DNA of 64,000 nt from Krasilnikovozyma curviuscula (Eukaryota > Basidiomycota > Tremellomycetes > Cystofilobasidiales > Mrakiaceae), in assembly GCA_014825775.1 (NCBI GenBank), contig MVAQ01000024.1:89950-153949 (forward strand). The letters run 5' to 3'. The notes below the pieces were generated by a model. The model did not search any database. It saw nothing but the letters and a program-made list of their open reading frames with translations, and was not told where the DNA came from. Made by a program: the position numbers and the translations under genes. This document shows, in pieces, positions 23,304 to 33,449 of the stretch (position 1 is the stretch's first letter; each line of letters opens with the position of its first letter).

Positions 23304-24990
23304 TCAGGAAGATTCAGTGTTTTGCAGCAAACCCGCCGTCTCGACCGAGTCACCTTCCTTATCGTATTCGCCAATGACCAGATCCTCATCATCTTGGAAG
23401 AACTTGATTGCCTTGGAGATCTGAAGGGTAGAGAGGTAGATCGCGTCTGTTAAATGAGGGAGAATGAGGTCAACATGGCCGCGCGCCGAATGACATGAAC
23501 CAAAGTCGCGTACACGCTGGAATTGGGCCCCATGGAGCATTCAAACCAATGAAGAACCCCCAATAGTAGATTCTCTGAAGAAGATGGAGAATTAAGAACG
23601 GAAGCTGTCAGTACCAACTCGACCGCGCGGGGCGGTGATGGGATCAAAAACTCAGAACCGGAGATTCACCTCAGGTCTTGAGCGAGACAGCAATGGGTCG
23701 ATGATTTCGTCAATGATAGCAATGCCGTAGTCTACAAGTACCAAATAGAGGGTGGTGAGTCTGCCATTTTGGAGTCATAGGACCAGAGTCGCGGGCCAGA
23801 TGTAGTAATGATATCCACACTTACACAGAATGAGACCGTAAAGTTGACCTAAAGAGACAATGATCTGGATAGGGTGTCTAAGAGGGTGACGAGTAGCAAT
23901 CAAGCAGACCAACAAGAAGGACAGTGGGCCCCAAAATATCTGCGAGGTAAACAAACAAGAAGAAGATAAGTGAGCACGTCGTTGTCCAAGCAGATTGCTG
24001 GGACCCAAGAACTTACAGCAGTGCAGGATTCCATCAGTCTCGTGAATGTATCGTTGGCGATGTAACGGCTCTACAAGAACAGAATGTGATGGGGCAATTG
24101 TCAGAGGATCCGGTGATAGACTTTGTGGCGGGCAATGGAGTCGGCCAGCCAAGTAAACATTGGGCGACAGTAACAAGTGAATGGGACCTTACATCAGAAA
24201 GAGAGTACATCTTCCACTGGTTGAGTTAGAATGGCAAAGAGGGAACATATCAGCGACAGAACCGAACAGTTGCTTATCTGACCCGCGTTTAGGACAGCTC
24301 ACCATTTCAGCTCTCAGGGACGTGGAAGCAGGGATCTGCTCAGCATAAAGTCCAAAGTATCCTGTAAATTAGAAGCAAAAAAATGGGAGATCAGATTAAT
24401 GGTGAAAAGGGGGCCTATTTTGGTAGTTCAGATTTGGAAAAAGCGGCGAGCCTGGAGCGAAGGCGATATGCGTTCCGTTCCTTTTCCCGTTACACCGTAT
24501 CAGAGCGTGTACTGACCTTCGAATAGGACGTGAATGAGACCACAAGTCATGAACCTATATGACGAAATGGGCCAGGAAGATGCTGTCAGACTTCCATCTC
24601 TACTGCGGGGTTGGGCAGGCAAGCGAGCGAACAAGAGCTAGATGTATTTACCAGAGCATCCACTTGACCTCGTATCTCCTTTTCCCACCAGATCTCATAG
24701 CTGGTATGTACTTCACCATACCCAAGTAGGTGACAGCAAGTGCTAGTGCCAGGGCTGCGAAGAATATCGTGAGTAGCGATAAGCAGCTGTGCTGAACGGC
24801 GATATACCCTGGAAGCTATACACGACGACAAACACAACCAAAATAGTGAAGAACATTAGAGAATAGTCAAACAGATACATGAGAAGTAATACACTCATTG
24901 GGGGCTTACTTTAATGGAAAGTGGGTAGAAAGGGTGCAGTGGAGCTGGAATCGCTGGATCAGCTGGGGAGATGACGCTAGTATCAATCAT
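23304..24990 (-). CDS. EBP: EBP/EXPERA-family protein, sterol delta8-delta7 isomerase-like
   Basis: Multi-pass ER membrane protein resembling emopamil-binding protein, which isomerises the delta-8 double bond of sterols. The start MIDTSVISPADPAIPAPLHPFYPLSIK (ATG 24990) is followed by LPGYIAVQHSCLSLLTIFFA, YEVKWMLW, RFMTCGLIHVLFEG (His and Glu as in the EBP catalytic pocket) and WKMYSLSDSRYIANDTFTRL. Next come MESCTAIFWGPLSFLLVCLI (conserved Glu), RHPLRHPIQIIVSLGQLYG and YYWGFFIGLNAPWGPIPAY (conserved Asn and Trp). It ends GLLQNTESS (stop 23304). Seven or more short introns were placed by frame and splice sites. Most fungi use the unrelated ERG2 fold for this reaction, so the role could be redundant or different. 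Confidence 0.82.
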
Positions 24991-25731
24991 TGGGAGAACT
25001 GGTCAAGCCTAGGTGCACAACAGAGACTCTAGGAAGCAGAATTGTTGTTGGGTCGTGAGAGTGGACAAAATGAATGTGTTGAGTGGGGAGAAGCAAAAGT
25101 GTGACGTTTCGGAGAGCAAGAGGGTGCTTCACACTGAGCCTCGCCCCGAAGGTTTCCAGTTTTGCTACCTTTTGTTGTAATATCTTGCGACTGTGTAACT
25201 TTTGAAAGTGAAATACAATGGTTTCAAGCTGAAATATAGATGAGTTTTATTAGGAGAACAGGTGTATTAGTACCTTCAACTTCCTTAGAGTTCGCATGAA
25301 AGAAAGGATTACCTGTAGCGCCACGAGCCTCTATTTTCTCCAGAAGGCCTGACAGGCAGGTTGAGCTAGCAGTGGGGCTTGAGGGAGTCTGGCTGCGCTA
25401 TGAGAGGGAATTGTAAGGTGAGGATGCGCTTAAAAGATGAAAATGACCTTCGTGTAGAGCTCTCCACCGGTGCTTGGTAAGCAGCTAATGCCTATCAATA
25501 CAGCCTATCAGCTGCGCCGCCAAGTCACTAAGGTTCACTGCGATGCAATCAAATCTCTCCTCTCTTGAGACGAAAGAAAGGGCTGATCTGGTGTAATTTA
25601 TAAGTGCTGAGCAAGAACATCTAATAACTGGTTTCACAGAATATTGATCTCGCAGCTAATCAAACAGCAGTGGCATGGGCTGAGCGGTGAAGGCTGCTTC
25701 TCGCGCATTACATCTCAAACCGAGGCTCCCT
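24991..25731. other. Intergenic, 0.74 kb
   Basis: This holds the promoter of the EBP-like gene and the 3' flank of COX15. No coding frame, RNA gene or repeat was recognised. Confidence 0.4.
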
Positions 25732-27509
25732 CTACTTCGGAACAACTCCATTCAGCGTCCTGACAATCCTCGCCTGACTACTAGGTCTTCTCAAAGATGC
25801 GCCAGTTGCAATCATGGTGGTGAGAAGCAAGACACTTCCGGCTTGATGCGACGCTGCAAGTTCCGTTGGGACAAGATAGAGAAGTGTGGCAATTCCAAGC
25901 GTGACTTGAAGACAGGCTGCTCCTAGGGCCATGGCGGCGTAGCGAGGGGTTGATCTAGGGAGTGAGCGTTTGATGGACGGGAGTCGAGCTGCTGTTGCTA
26001 AAGCAACGACAAGAGAGAAGGAGGTCATTGCCTAAGAGAAAAGAGAACAAACGCGTTCAATAAATTGGGAAAACGAATGTACCGGACAATAAATTGTAGA
26101 AGTAGAAAGGCTCACCAAGACACGGTGGTCAAACTGAACGGCAGTCGGATTCTCGAACCAATTCCTCCACCAGCCATCAGTTCCGTTGTCATTCCTGGAG
26201 TATCTCTTCACGTTGTACAGCTCATCAAAAGGTGGAATGTAGTTTTCTCCCATCTCTGGGAACTCGTTATAAATGAGACCAGCATCCAAACCAGCGACGA
26301 AAGCGCCTTTAAAAACAAACAAGTAAGAGAAAGTGAATAAAATTTGAGATAGATGGTATTGAACTCGTAGCATACCTGAAAGAGCAGTGATCAACACCAT
26401 CGCAGCGATGCCCCACGTCGACCTCCTGAACCACTTGACGGTGTTGGAGTTGAGCAGAGGAAGGGATTCCGGACGGCTGAGGAGCTTTCCTTTCGCAAAC
26501 GATGCATCGCGGAAGATTGCGGCAGCTGTATGACACATTCCAGCGTACAGGACAAAGGCAGCTCCTAAGTGGGCTGCCAGTCGGTATTGGGACACTCGTG
26601 GTGTTGAGTCTGGTCGTGCGGCCAAGTGCTCTTTATCGAGACCCGAGGCGACCATGTACCAACCGAGGAAACCCTATCCGACAACAAGCGCAGTATCAAT
26701 TCCAGTTCCAAAAAAAGTAGGAAGGATTGACCTATAGGAAGAAACTCACTTGGAAACCGATTCCACCAGCGATTGCGAGGGCTTTCCACTTTAAACTACC
26801 TGGCAACTTCCCGCTGAGTCCGAAGTACGCAGCTGGGACAACAAAAACTACACCAAGCAACCTTCCTAGCACCCTGTGTCCCCATTCCATGTAGAAGATG
26901 CGTTTGAAATCCTCCAGTGTGATATTCGCATTGAGACTGTTGGGAAAACGCCAGAAGTTAGTGACCGCCCTCTAATTCTTACCGGAAAGCAAACAAGAAA
27001 TACAGAACTCACATTTTACCTTCTTCACTATCCCTGTACTTGGCATACTCGATGGCCCACTCCTCTGGTGTAATAGGCGGCTTCGTACCTTTAAAAGGCT
27101 GCCATTCCGTGATACTCAAACCTGACTCTGTCAGCCTCGTCACACCCCCAACGATGATGATAGCTACCGTCAAGCTTGCACATCCCACAAGCCAATATCC
27201 TACGAGCTTGGGTGCAACATCGATCTTGGCTGCCTTGACATTTTCAAACGCTTTGTCGACGGAAGCGGAGGCGGTCGAGAATTCCTGGGTGGAAGTTGAG
27301 AAATGCTGCCGTATTATTGAGTTGAAGGACGATGACTGCTGTGTCGCTGGAAATCTTGAAGCTGATATCCTGGAGGGACAGCTATTCGACAAAGATGTTT
27401 GGGAAGAAAGCGTTCGAAGACACGGCTGAGCTGATTTCCGGTGTAAAAAAGGCTTCGTCACAGATCGTAGCACTGGGAACCACTTAGGCGCACCAGATAT
27501 ACTAGCCAT
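25732..27509 (-). CDS. COX15: Heme A synthase
   Basis: Mitochondrial inner-membrane enzyme oxidising heme O to heme A for cytochrome c oxidase. The N-terminus (MASISGAPKWFPVLRSVTKPFLHRKSAQ..., ATG 27509) is rich in Ser, Arg and Thr with few acids, as in a mitochondrial presequence. The core follows: VGYWLVGCASLTVAIIIVGG, VTRLTESGLSITEWQPFKGT (COX15 signature), FYMEWGHRVLGRLLG (heme-ligand His), LGWYMVASGLDKEH, RLAAHLGAAFVLYAGM (second His), FVAGLDAGLIYNEFPEMG, NPTAVQFDHRVL (third His) and VPTELAASHQAGSVLLLT (fourth His). All four expected heme-ligating histidines are visible. It ends RIVRTLNGVVPK at 25732. Length is near 500 residues, usual for the family. Confidence 0.96.
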
Positions 27510-27985
27510 GCTGTCCAAAGAAAGTAGTTGGAGAGTTTTTCGATGGGTGATCGATGGGATGACACCTTGCCCGGGAACGAATCAGAATCCAGTTTTATGG
27601 CAAGTGGCAACTGCAGCTAAACGTTAGGGCACAAGCTCGCAGGTGTGGTGATTAAGGGGATGAAGACGGTCTAAAATGGTATCAAGAGGTCAAGGGAGAA
27701 ATAAGTTCGCCCTGGATAATGGGCGCAACACGAAACATAAACAAAGAGATTTCGGGCATAATTTAACAAAATATATATTTCGAAACCAAAATTTCATATC
27801 TCTCACAGCTGAATAGTGAGGGAACAAGTTGAAGATCCGATTTAGAGGGCTAAGTCTATGGGGTAAATGTTCTTTTGGTTGCTGCAAAAACGACCTCAGC
27901 GCCATTATAGAATACGCAACTTCTTATTCGTTTCTGATCTACAACGCGTCCTATACTTACTCTTCAAAGCAAAAAATGAACTACT
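27510..27985. other. Intergenic: COX15 promoter and downstream flank of the tRNA
   Basis: An A/T-rich region holding the COX15 promoter and the 3' flank of the tRNA-like gene. No protein gene seen. Confidence 0.4.
27971..27976 (-). terminator. Pol III-type T-run terminator
   Basis: Six T residues on the minus strand, starting about 10 nt past the 3' end of the tRNA-like gene, as expected for RNA polymerase III termination. Confidence 0.6.
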
Positions 27986-28123
27986 AGCCATACTGGGGGG
28001 TCGATCCCACAGCCATCAGATGACTTCTCCATCTCACCTTTGCATGAGGCGAGAATGAGCGTGAGGACTGCCCTGCTGACTGGGGTTCAGAGTCTGACGC
28101 TCTACCGACTGAGCCAGCAGGAC
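27986..28123 (-). tRNA. tRNA-Gln (CUG) with 65-nt intron, possibly decayed
   Basis: On the minus strand a perfect box A (TGGCTCAGTCGG) and a box B matching GWTCRANNC (GATCGACCC) sit in tRNA positions, followed by a T-run. The 5' exon (28123-28087) gives a D-stem GCTC/GAGC, then an anticodon stem TCAGA and loop CTCTGA. The 3' exon starts at 28021 with A and TCTGA, closing a perfect 5-bp anticodon stem with loop CTCTGAA, anticodon CTG. The intron (28086-28022) sits one base after the anticodon, the canonical place. The acceptor stem GTCCTGC/GTATGGC pairs 6 of 7 (two G-U), but the T-stem has two mismatches. It may therefore be a weak or pseudo tRNA. Identity rests on the anticodon only. Confidence 0.6.
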
Positions 28124-28436
28124 AATATAGAAATCTCAAGTGTCGATTCCAGTCCGGTCTTGGTGTATCTTCCTTGTGTACTTCAAGTTTGATGCGATAG
28201 CTGCACTGTCTTGAAACCAATCTATGCCCACCATCTTTTACCATCTTTTACGTCACACTGATGAAGTATGATCGGCTCTCTTAGGCATATTAACAGAATT
28301 CATGTTGTATGCGAGCAGAAGATGCGAGAAGAAAGGTGCCAGCATCAGCCAGCGATTTTGCAACATAGCATTCATTTTGTTTTGCAGAATGAAGTTTTAC
28401 AGAACAGGTTATTTATTTGAACTTCTGAGTTTTACA
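28124..28436. other. Intergenic between tRNA and rhomboid gene
   Basis: About 310 bp with an imperfect direct repeat ACCATCTTTT near 28230-28250. Nothing else recognised. Confidence 0.35.
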
Positions 28437-30028
28437 TCACCACAAGCTCTTTACGGGAGCAACTTCTTTGTCAGGTTTTCGGAGCTTGAATCGCAACCAG
28501 TTCCACATGTCGCTTCCAATGTAAAAGTAGAAGGCGCCCACAGCCGCACCAGCAAGATGTGCGACATCTGAAACAAATGCTAGTGTCACATAGAGCAACA
28601 AAGAGGGGTTAGGTGTAAAAACTCACGGTCAAAAGCCCTCCATCCTCTGATGAGACCAATAAAGTCGAACGCAATCATCGCGCCGAAGCCAATACCCATC
28701 GGGATGGTGAAGAAAGGGAAGAAGATAATTTGAAGACCACTTTCTGGGAATGCCATTGCACTGTTAAGAAGAATTGGGAGTCAGAACGACATTCAGAATG
28801 TATGATATGTCATACTCACCTGATCGCAACAGTTGCGTAGATAGCGCCTGAGGATCCTAACGAAGGCATTATGCCCAGCCGAGGAAGAGTGGCTCGCTGT
28901 ATTGAGGTTGCCCAGTTCATAAAACCAGGATTGGATCGGACTACAGCGGGAAGTCGAACTAGATTGGTGAAAAGATGCGAGGCGAGGCCTGAAAGGAGGC
29001 CTGCGGTGACGAAGAAAGCGAGAAAGTGGTACATGGTAGTGCTTTCAGGAGAAAGGGAAGGGTAATGATCGCGGAGAGAGAGGAGGTCTGCTTTATGGAG
29101 GTAGGAGTATGATGCTGCTCCGAAAGAGTACAGTGCGATCGAATTGAAGGCGAAGTGGGATAGATCAGACTATGTTCCAGTATGAGACGTCAGTGAAAGG
29201 TTAGACAAGCATCGAAGAAAGTAAACCGTACATGACTGAATGTACTAGTCAACAGAGTATATGTTTTTCCACTGATGGAAGAGTGTGTGAAGTTCTTGAA
29301 CATGGTGATTTTGGGACCCAGTTTCCAGGCAGCGAAGATGCATGTGTTGAGTCCGATGATTCCCCAGCATACTCTGGAAGCATCTGGCATTCTCACTTCA
29401 TATTCCAGCACTACCACAAGAGGTCGCAATAGAAACTCAGGGAGGTAAGGCGCGATTGAGTCAAGTCGCTGCTGCTGAACCTGGCGCAACAAGTTTAGAT
29501 AATCACCTGCAAATCGTGACCGCCAAGTTGTGACAATTTACAGACCTTCAGTCTCTCAGCCGACTTTGCATACTGGATCTCTGCTGCCTTTACTGTGTCT
29601 CTCCTCCAGATTCCACCGCGCAGCTTGTCGTTCCAGAAATCCGTGTCCTCATTGGTATATACAGCAGCAAGAGTGTAGCACAGGAGTCCTCCCGCAACAG
29701 TAAACTAACGATACAAAATCTGTCAGCATTAGATCAAGCTCCAAAACTTGACCGCCATGGCGCTTACGAGGATCGCTCTGCCGTTCGACGTTCGGATTGG
29801 CGTTTCGTCTGCCGCCCCAGATGATAGTGGGAGCCCATATATACCTGACCCTGAATCATTTAACTCCTCCTGATTGTTGACTGGGACTCTGAGCTTGATA
29901 GGTCTTATTCTTCCAAGCTGCTGTCGTTCGTAATGGATTGTGCTCGACCCAAAGAACCGATGGGGCTTTGGTACGGCAGGAACTCTACAGCAAACATTTC
30001 TGAATCCCAGCCATCCTGTTCGGCTCAT
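28437..30028 (-). CDS. Rhomboid-family intramembrane serine protease, probably mitochondrial
   Basis: Membrane protease cutting substrates inside the bilayer, likely of the PARL/Pcp1 mitochondrial class. The N-terminus (MSRTGWLGFRNVCCRVPAVPKPHRFF...) is Arg-rich and acid-poor, like a mitochondrial targeting sequence. Later segments include LRPLVVVLEYEVRMPDASRVCWGIIGLNTCIFAAWKLG, HFAFNSIALYSFG (rhomboid N/H-type helix), FFVTAGLLSGLASHLF, PSLGSSGAIYATVAI (GxSG with the catalytic Ser), FPFFTIPMGIGFGAMIAFDF and FDHVAHLAGAAVGAFYFYIG (catalytic His). It ends KEVAPVKSLW at 28437. At least five introns. It is divergent from the GT90 gene across only 139 bp. Mitochondrial location is inferred. Confidence 0.87.
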
Positions 30029-30167
30029 TTCCTATCTGGAAACTTGTGAAAAATTATGTGCTCGTTGGTGTCACCCGCCCAGTGCCTGCACCACACGTTT
30101 GTACCTCACCCGCCACCTGCTCAGAATCTGGTTCTAATTCATTAGCAGGTCCTTTCTGCTTGGGGGA
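30029..30167. promoter_or_regulatory. 139-bp divergent promoter, rhomboid / GT90
   Basis: The start codons of the minus-strand rhomboid gene (30028) and the plus-strand glycosyltransferase (30168) face away from each other across this short spacer, which must carry both promoters and 5' UTRs. Confidence 0.6.
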
Positions 30168-33141
30168 ATGGTCTTTTCATTCACCAAGAATACATACACT
30201 CGCTTGCAGTTCTCCCAGCCATTGCCTCGGGTTCAGTCCCTCCTCGAGCTGGTGCTCGCCCAGTTTCGCAGACGCAATGTCTTGCTCATCCTCGCAGTCG
30301 TGACCCTTGTTAGCATAGGTCTTGGCGGAACTCATGTGTACAGGTCGACGTATTCCATAGACCAGTGGGAATATGGAGACGAGTGCTTATTTGTATCGCC
30401 TACAGAGTCGTATTGGGAAGGAATGGAGAGGATCGGAAAAAAGAACGGGTTTGGGAGTCGACTTGGGATCAAGCACTTGTTTGGGTCCGGAACTACCATC
30501 AAGAAGAGATCCTCAAGCAGAAATACAAAGTTCGTTGACGACCTCAGCGACCGACTGAGCAGGAGGAAGCTTTCAACTGATGTTCAACAGCAACGTCAAC
30601 AAAGGCGGGCCGAATGGGAGGATGAAGATCCTGAAGAAGACGAATCATTCACAGCATCTATGAAGCAGAAACATGGCCGGCTAGGGCACTACTACTCTCC
30701 ATCCGGCCACGTGGTCGTCAACCAGAACAACGAGTCAGCGCATCCAATTCCAGAGCTGCTTTCGCTGGGTGAAAAGCGATGGGCAGATCTCATTGTAGCT
30801 CAATCTATGGACTTCAGGTGAGCTTCAATATTCAAACTTTTCGATTTCTGTCTGTTCGATGATGATAATTTCGTTGACGTGTCTTGCCTCCCCGTCTCTG
30901 GTCATCACGTTACTACCATTCAGTCAAGCCAAGGCCGAATACTCGAAGAGGTTGCGGAAGCCACCACCCAAAGGTGAGTCCTACTTCCCATTAAGGATTC
31001 ATGTATATGGGTTACCCTAACATATTTCTTGGTTATATTCAGGATTCGATCACTGGTGGGATTTCGCAGTCAACGCATCCGTTGTTTTGATTGATGAATA
31101 CGACACGTTATATACAACTCTCTTACCCTTTTACGCTCTCCCATCCGAAGAGGTTCGGAAACGAGCTAAAGAGGTGGAAGCATATCCAGAGACGTTTGTG
31201 ATTGATATCAAGGGTGGAAAAGCGACACTGGAGCTTAAAGACGGTTGGCAAGAGAAGTGGCCTGGAACGCAGGAGAGAGGGGAGGATCAGCTGGATTTAG
31301 TGAAAGATTTCGCACAGTATTTACCCGATATGAGGTAAGTATCCCTTTAATGTACTTGTGGGATTATTCGAACTGATCAGCCGCGCTGCTCTTCTACATT
31401 ATAGGGCGACATTCTCGCTCCACGACTCCCCTCAACTTTATCTCCCCTTTGATACAAAACACCATCTCCTCCGGCTTGGGTGGGAAGGAAAAAGTGAGTG
31501 CTGGTGATTTGCATCATTTGCGTTTCAGGCTCCCCGCCGCTGAGCTAACCATCGCATTGTCAACTCAGTCTCAGATTTGCGAGAAGAACCCATTCACGGA
31601 ACAATTGATTACAAATCATCCTGTCCAGCTGAATCTCCAATGGTCACGGGTGAACACCTCGACGATCCCAACGCGCCTAGTTTCATCTTCAACCAGCACG
31701 AGGCGGAAGACGTCTGTTTGAACCCTCATCTCGTCAGCATTCATGGCACATTCATTGAAGAAAAGACTATGGACTCTCACCCCAAACCTCATACTAGGCT
31801 TCTTCCTATTCTTGGCCACGCCAAAACCAGTATCAAGTGAGCTTTCTCCGTATTGGCTCCGATATAGTCAGCTAACGATGTTTTGATATTCAGCTCAGAC
31901 ATACCGATAACGCCACTCACACAATGGAACCACTTCAAAGAATTTGACCCCAGGTGGGCTAAAAAGAAAGATTCAAGATTGGTTTGGGTGAGTATGCTGT
32001 GTGGCCTTCAGGACGACTATCGGTGATCTAACTCTTCTGTTCCACGATGTCTAGCGAGGAGCAACAACTGGTCTACAATTCTCAAAGGAAACAAAATGGC
32101 GCTCATCTCATCGTCCGAGACTGTACCACCTTACCAACACAAACTCGACGGAGGCGATAACCATCATGGCGCCTGACCTCGACTTCAAGGACAGCGTTCT
32201 GAAGATGAAGAACGTAACACTGGAGAGGAAGAACATGACAGAGTTTTACTTTGATGTCAAACTGACGGGACATCCGATTCAGTGTGGGGATGGGAGCGAT
32301 GGGACCTGTGATGAGATGAAGTGAGTCTGCATTTTATTTTCCTCCCTTTCATCATCTGATAACGTCAATTCTGTCTATAGAGAGGAATTCCAATTCTCAG
32401 ATTTCATTGGGTATGCTGCTGCGAATCGATATCGATATCAGCTAGACGTTGACGGTAATAGTTGGAGTGCGAGATTCAGACGGTGCGATGCTCTTCCCGC
32501 AGTCCATCCTTCGGTCCTCAAGCTCATCGCCTTCTACATTTCTTTTTCAGGCTATTATCGACGAATAGTCTGATATTCAAATCAACAATATACCCAGGTG
32601 AGATTTCGTTTCCTCTTTTCTTTTTGGCCAGTGCTGATCTGAAATTGTTCTTCTACAGAGTGGTACTCCAAAGCACGTCTTCAGTCCCGATCCTTGCTTT
32701 GAACCGAGATAACTAACCGATCATTTGATTTCGTTTGATACTGCAGGGTCTGATACCTTGGTTTATGTACGTCCCAGTCCAGGTAAACTACAAAGACCTT
32801 GCCAACTCGCTGGCGTTCTTCAGAGGCACTCCCGAGGTCGAAGATGGCTTCGACGAAGTGGCACAGGCGATAGCGAGAAACGGGATGTGTTTTACCAGAA
32901 GGCTGTGGTATGTCCATTTCTCGTCTTTCGTCCTATTGTGGAACTGCTGATTGATCGAGCTATCAATATGACAGGCGGAAAGTGGACATGCAGGCTTACA
33001 TGTTCAGAATGTATTTGGAACTAGCACGGGTATTGGCAGAAGATCGGGACTCGATGGTAAGTCTCTTGTGGTACTCCTTTTCCCACCCTTTACGCGTGGC
33101 TTACTGGTCAATGTTCTAAATCTGAGTAGAACTACGAATAA
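30168..33141 (+). CDS. GT90 CAP10-like glycosyltransferase (beta-1,2-xylosyltransferase type)
   Basis: Type II Golgi membrane glycosyltransferase of the CAP10/CXT1 family, which adds xylose to capsule or glycolipid mannans in Cryptococcus relatives. A short cytosolic tail leads to one transmembrane helix (RNVLLILAVVTLVSIGLGG, about residues 37-55). A Lys/Arg/Glu-rich stem follows, then the catalytic region: FDHWWDFAVNASVVLIDEYD, WNHFKEFDPRWAKKKDSRLV, VWRGATTGLQFSKETKWRSS, YRYQLDVDGNSWSARFRRLL, STNSLIFKSTIYPEWYSKGL and IPWFMYVPVQVNYKDLANSL. These are the classic CAP10 domain blocks. The last intron leaves a 4-codon final exon (NYE and stop, ending 33141). Total is about 650 residues. Acceptor and donor specificity cannot be assigned by eye. 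Confidence 0.9.
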
Positions 33142-33449
33142 AATGAAGATTCAAACCGAGATTTATTTATATACGTCAATATTTCAATATGGCCTAAGGA
33201 GTCTCCATCGAAGAAATATCGAGCTGTCACAAGCATTAGCAGAAAGCGTTTCGTTGCGCGACTTCCCTGACAGCGCAAGGTATATAAGGAAAAGCTGAAG
33301 TTGATGTTAGACGTTACCTAAGAGTATGGTAGATGCAAAGAAATAGATAGCAGGTGTCGTTCCCGAAGCTTCTTTCTGCGAGTTCAGCATCTCACTGCCA
33401 CCAACGCCCAACCCCAATTTTTGGTAGCTCTCTTTTGATTAGTATCAGG
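33142..33449. other. Intergenic: GT90 3' end and ULA1 promoter
   Basis: About 310 bp between two plus-strand genes. No feature recognised. Confidence 0.4.
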
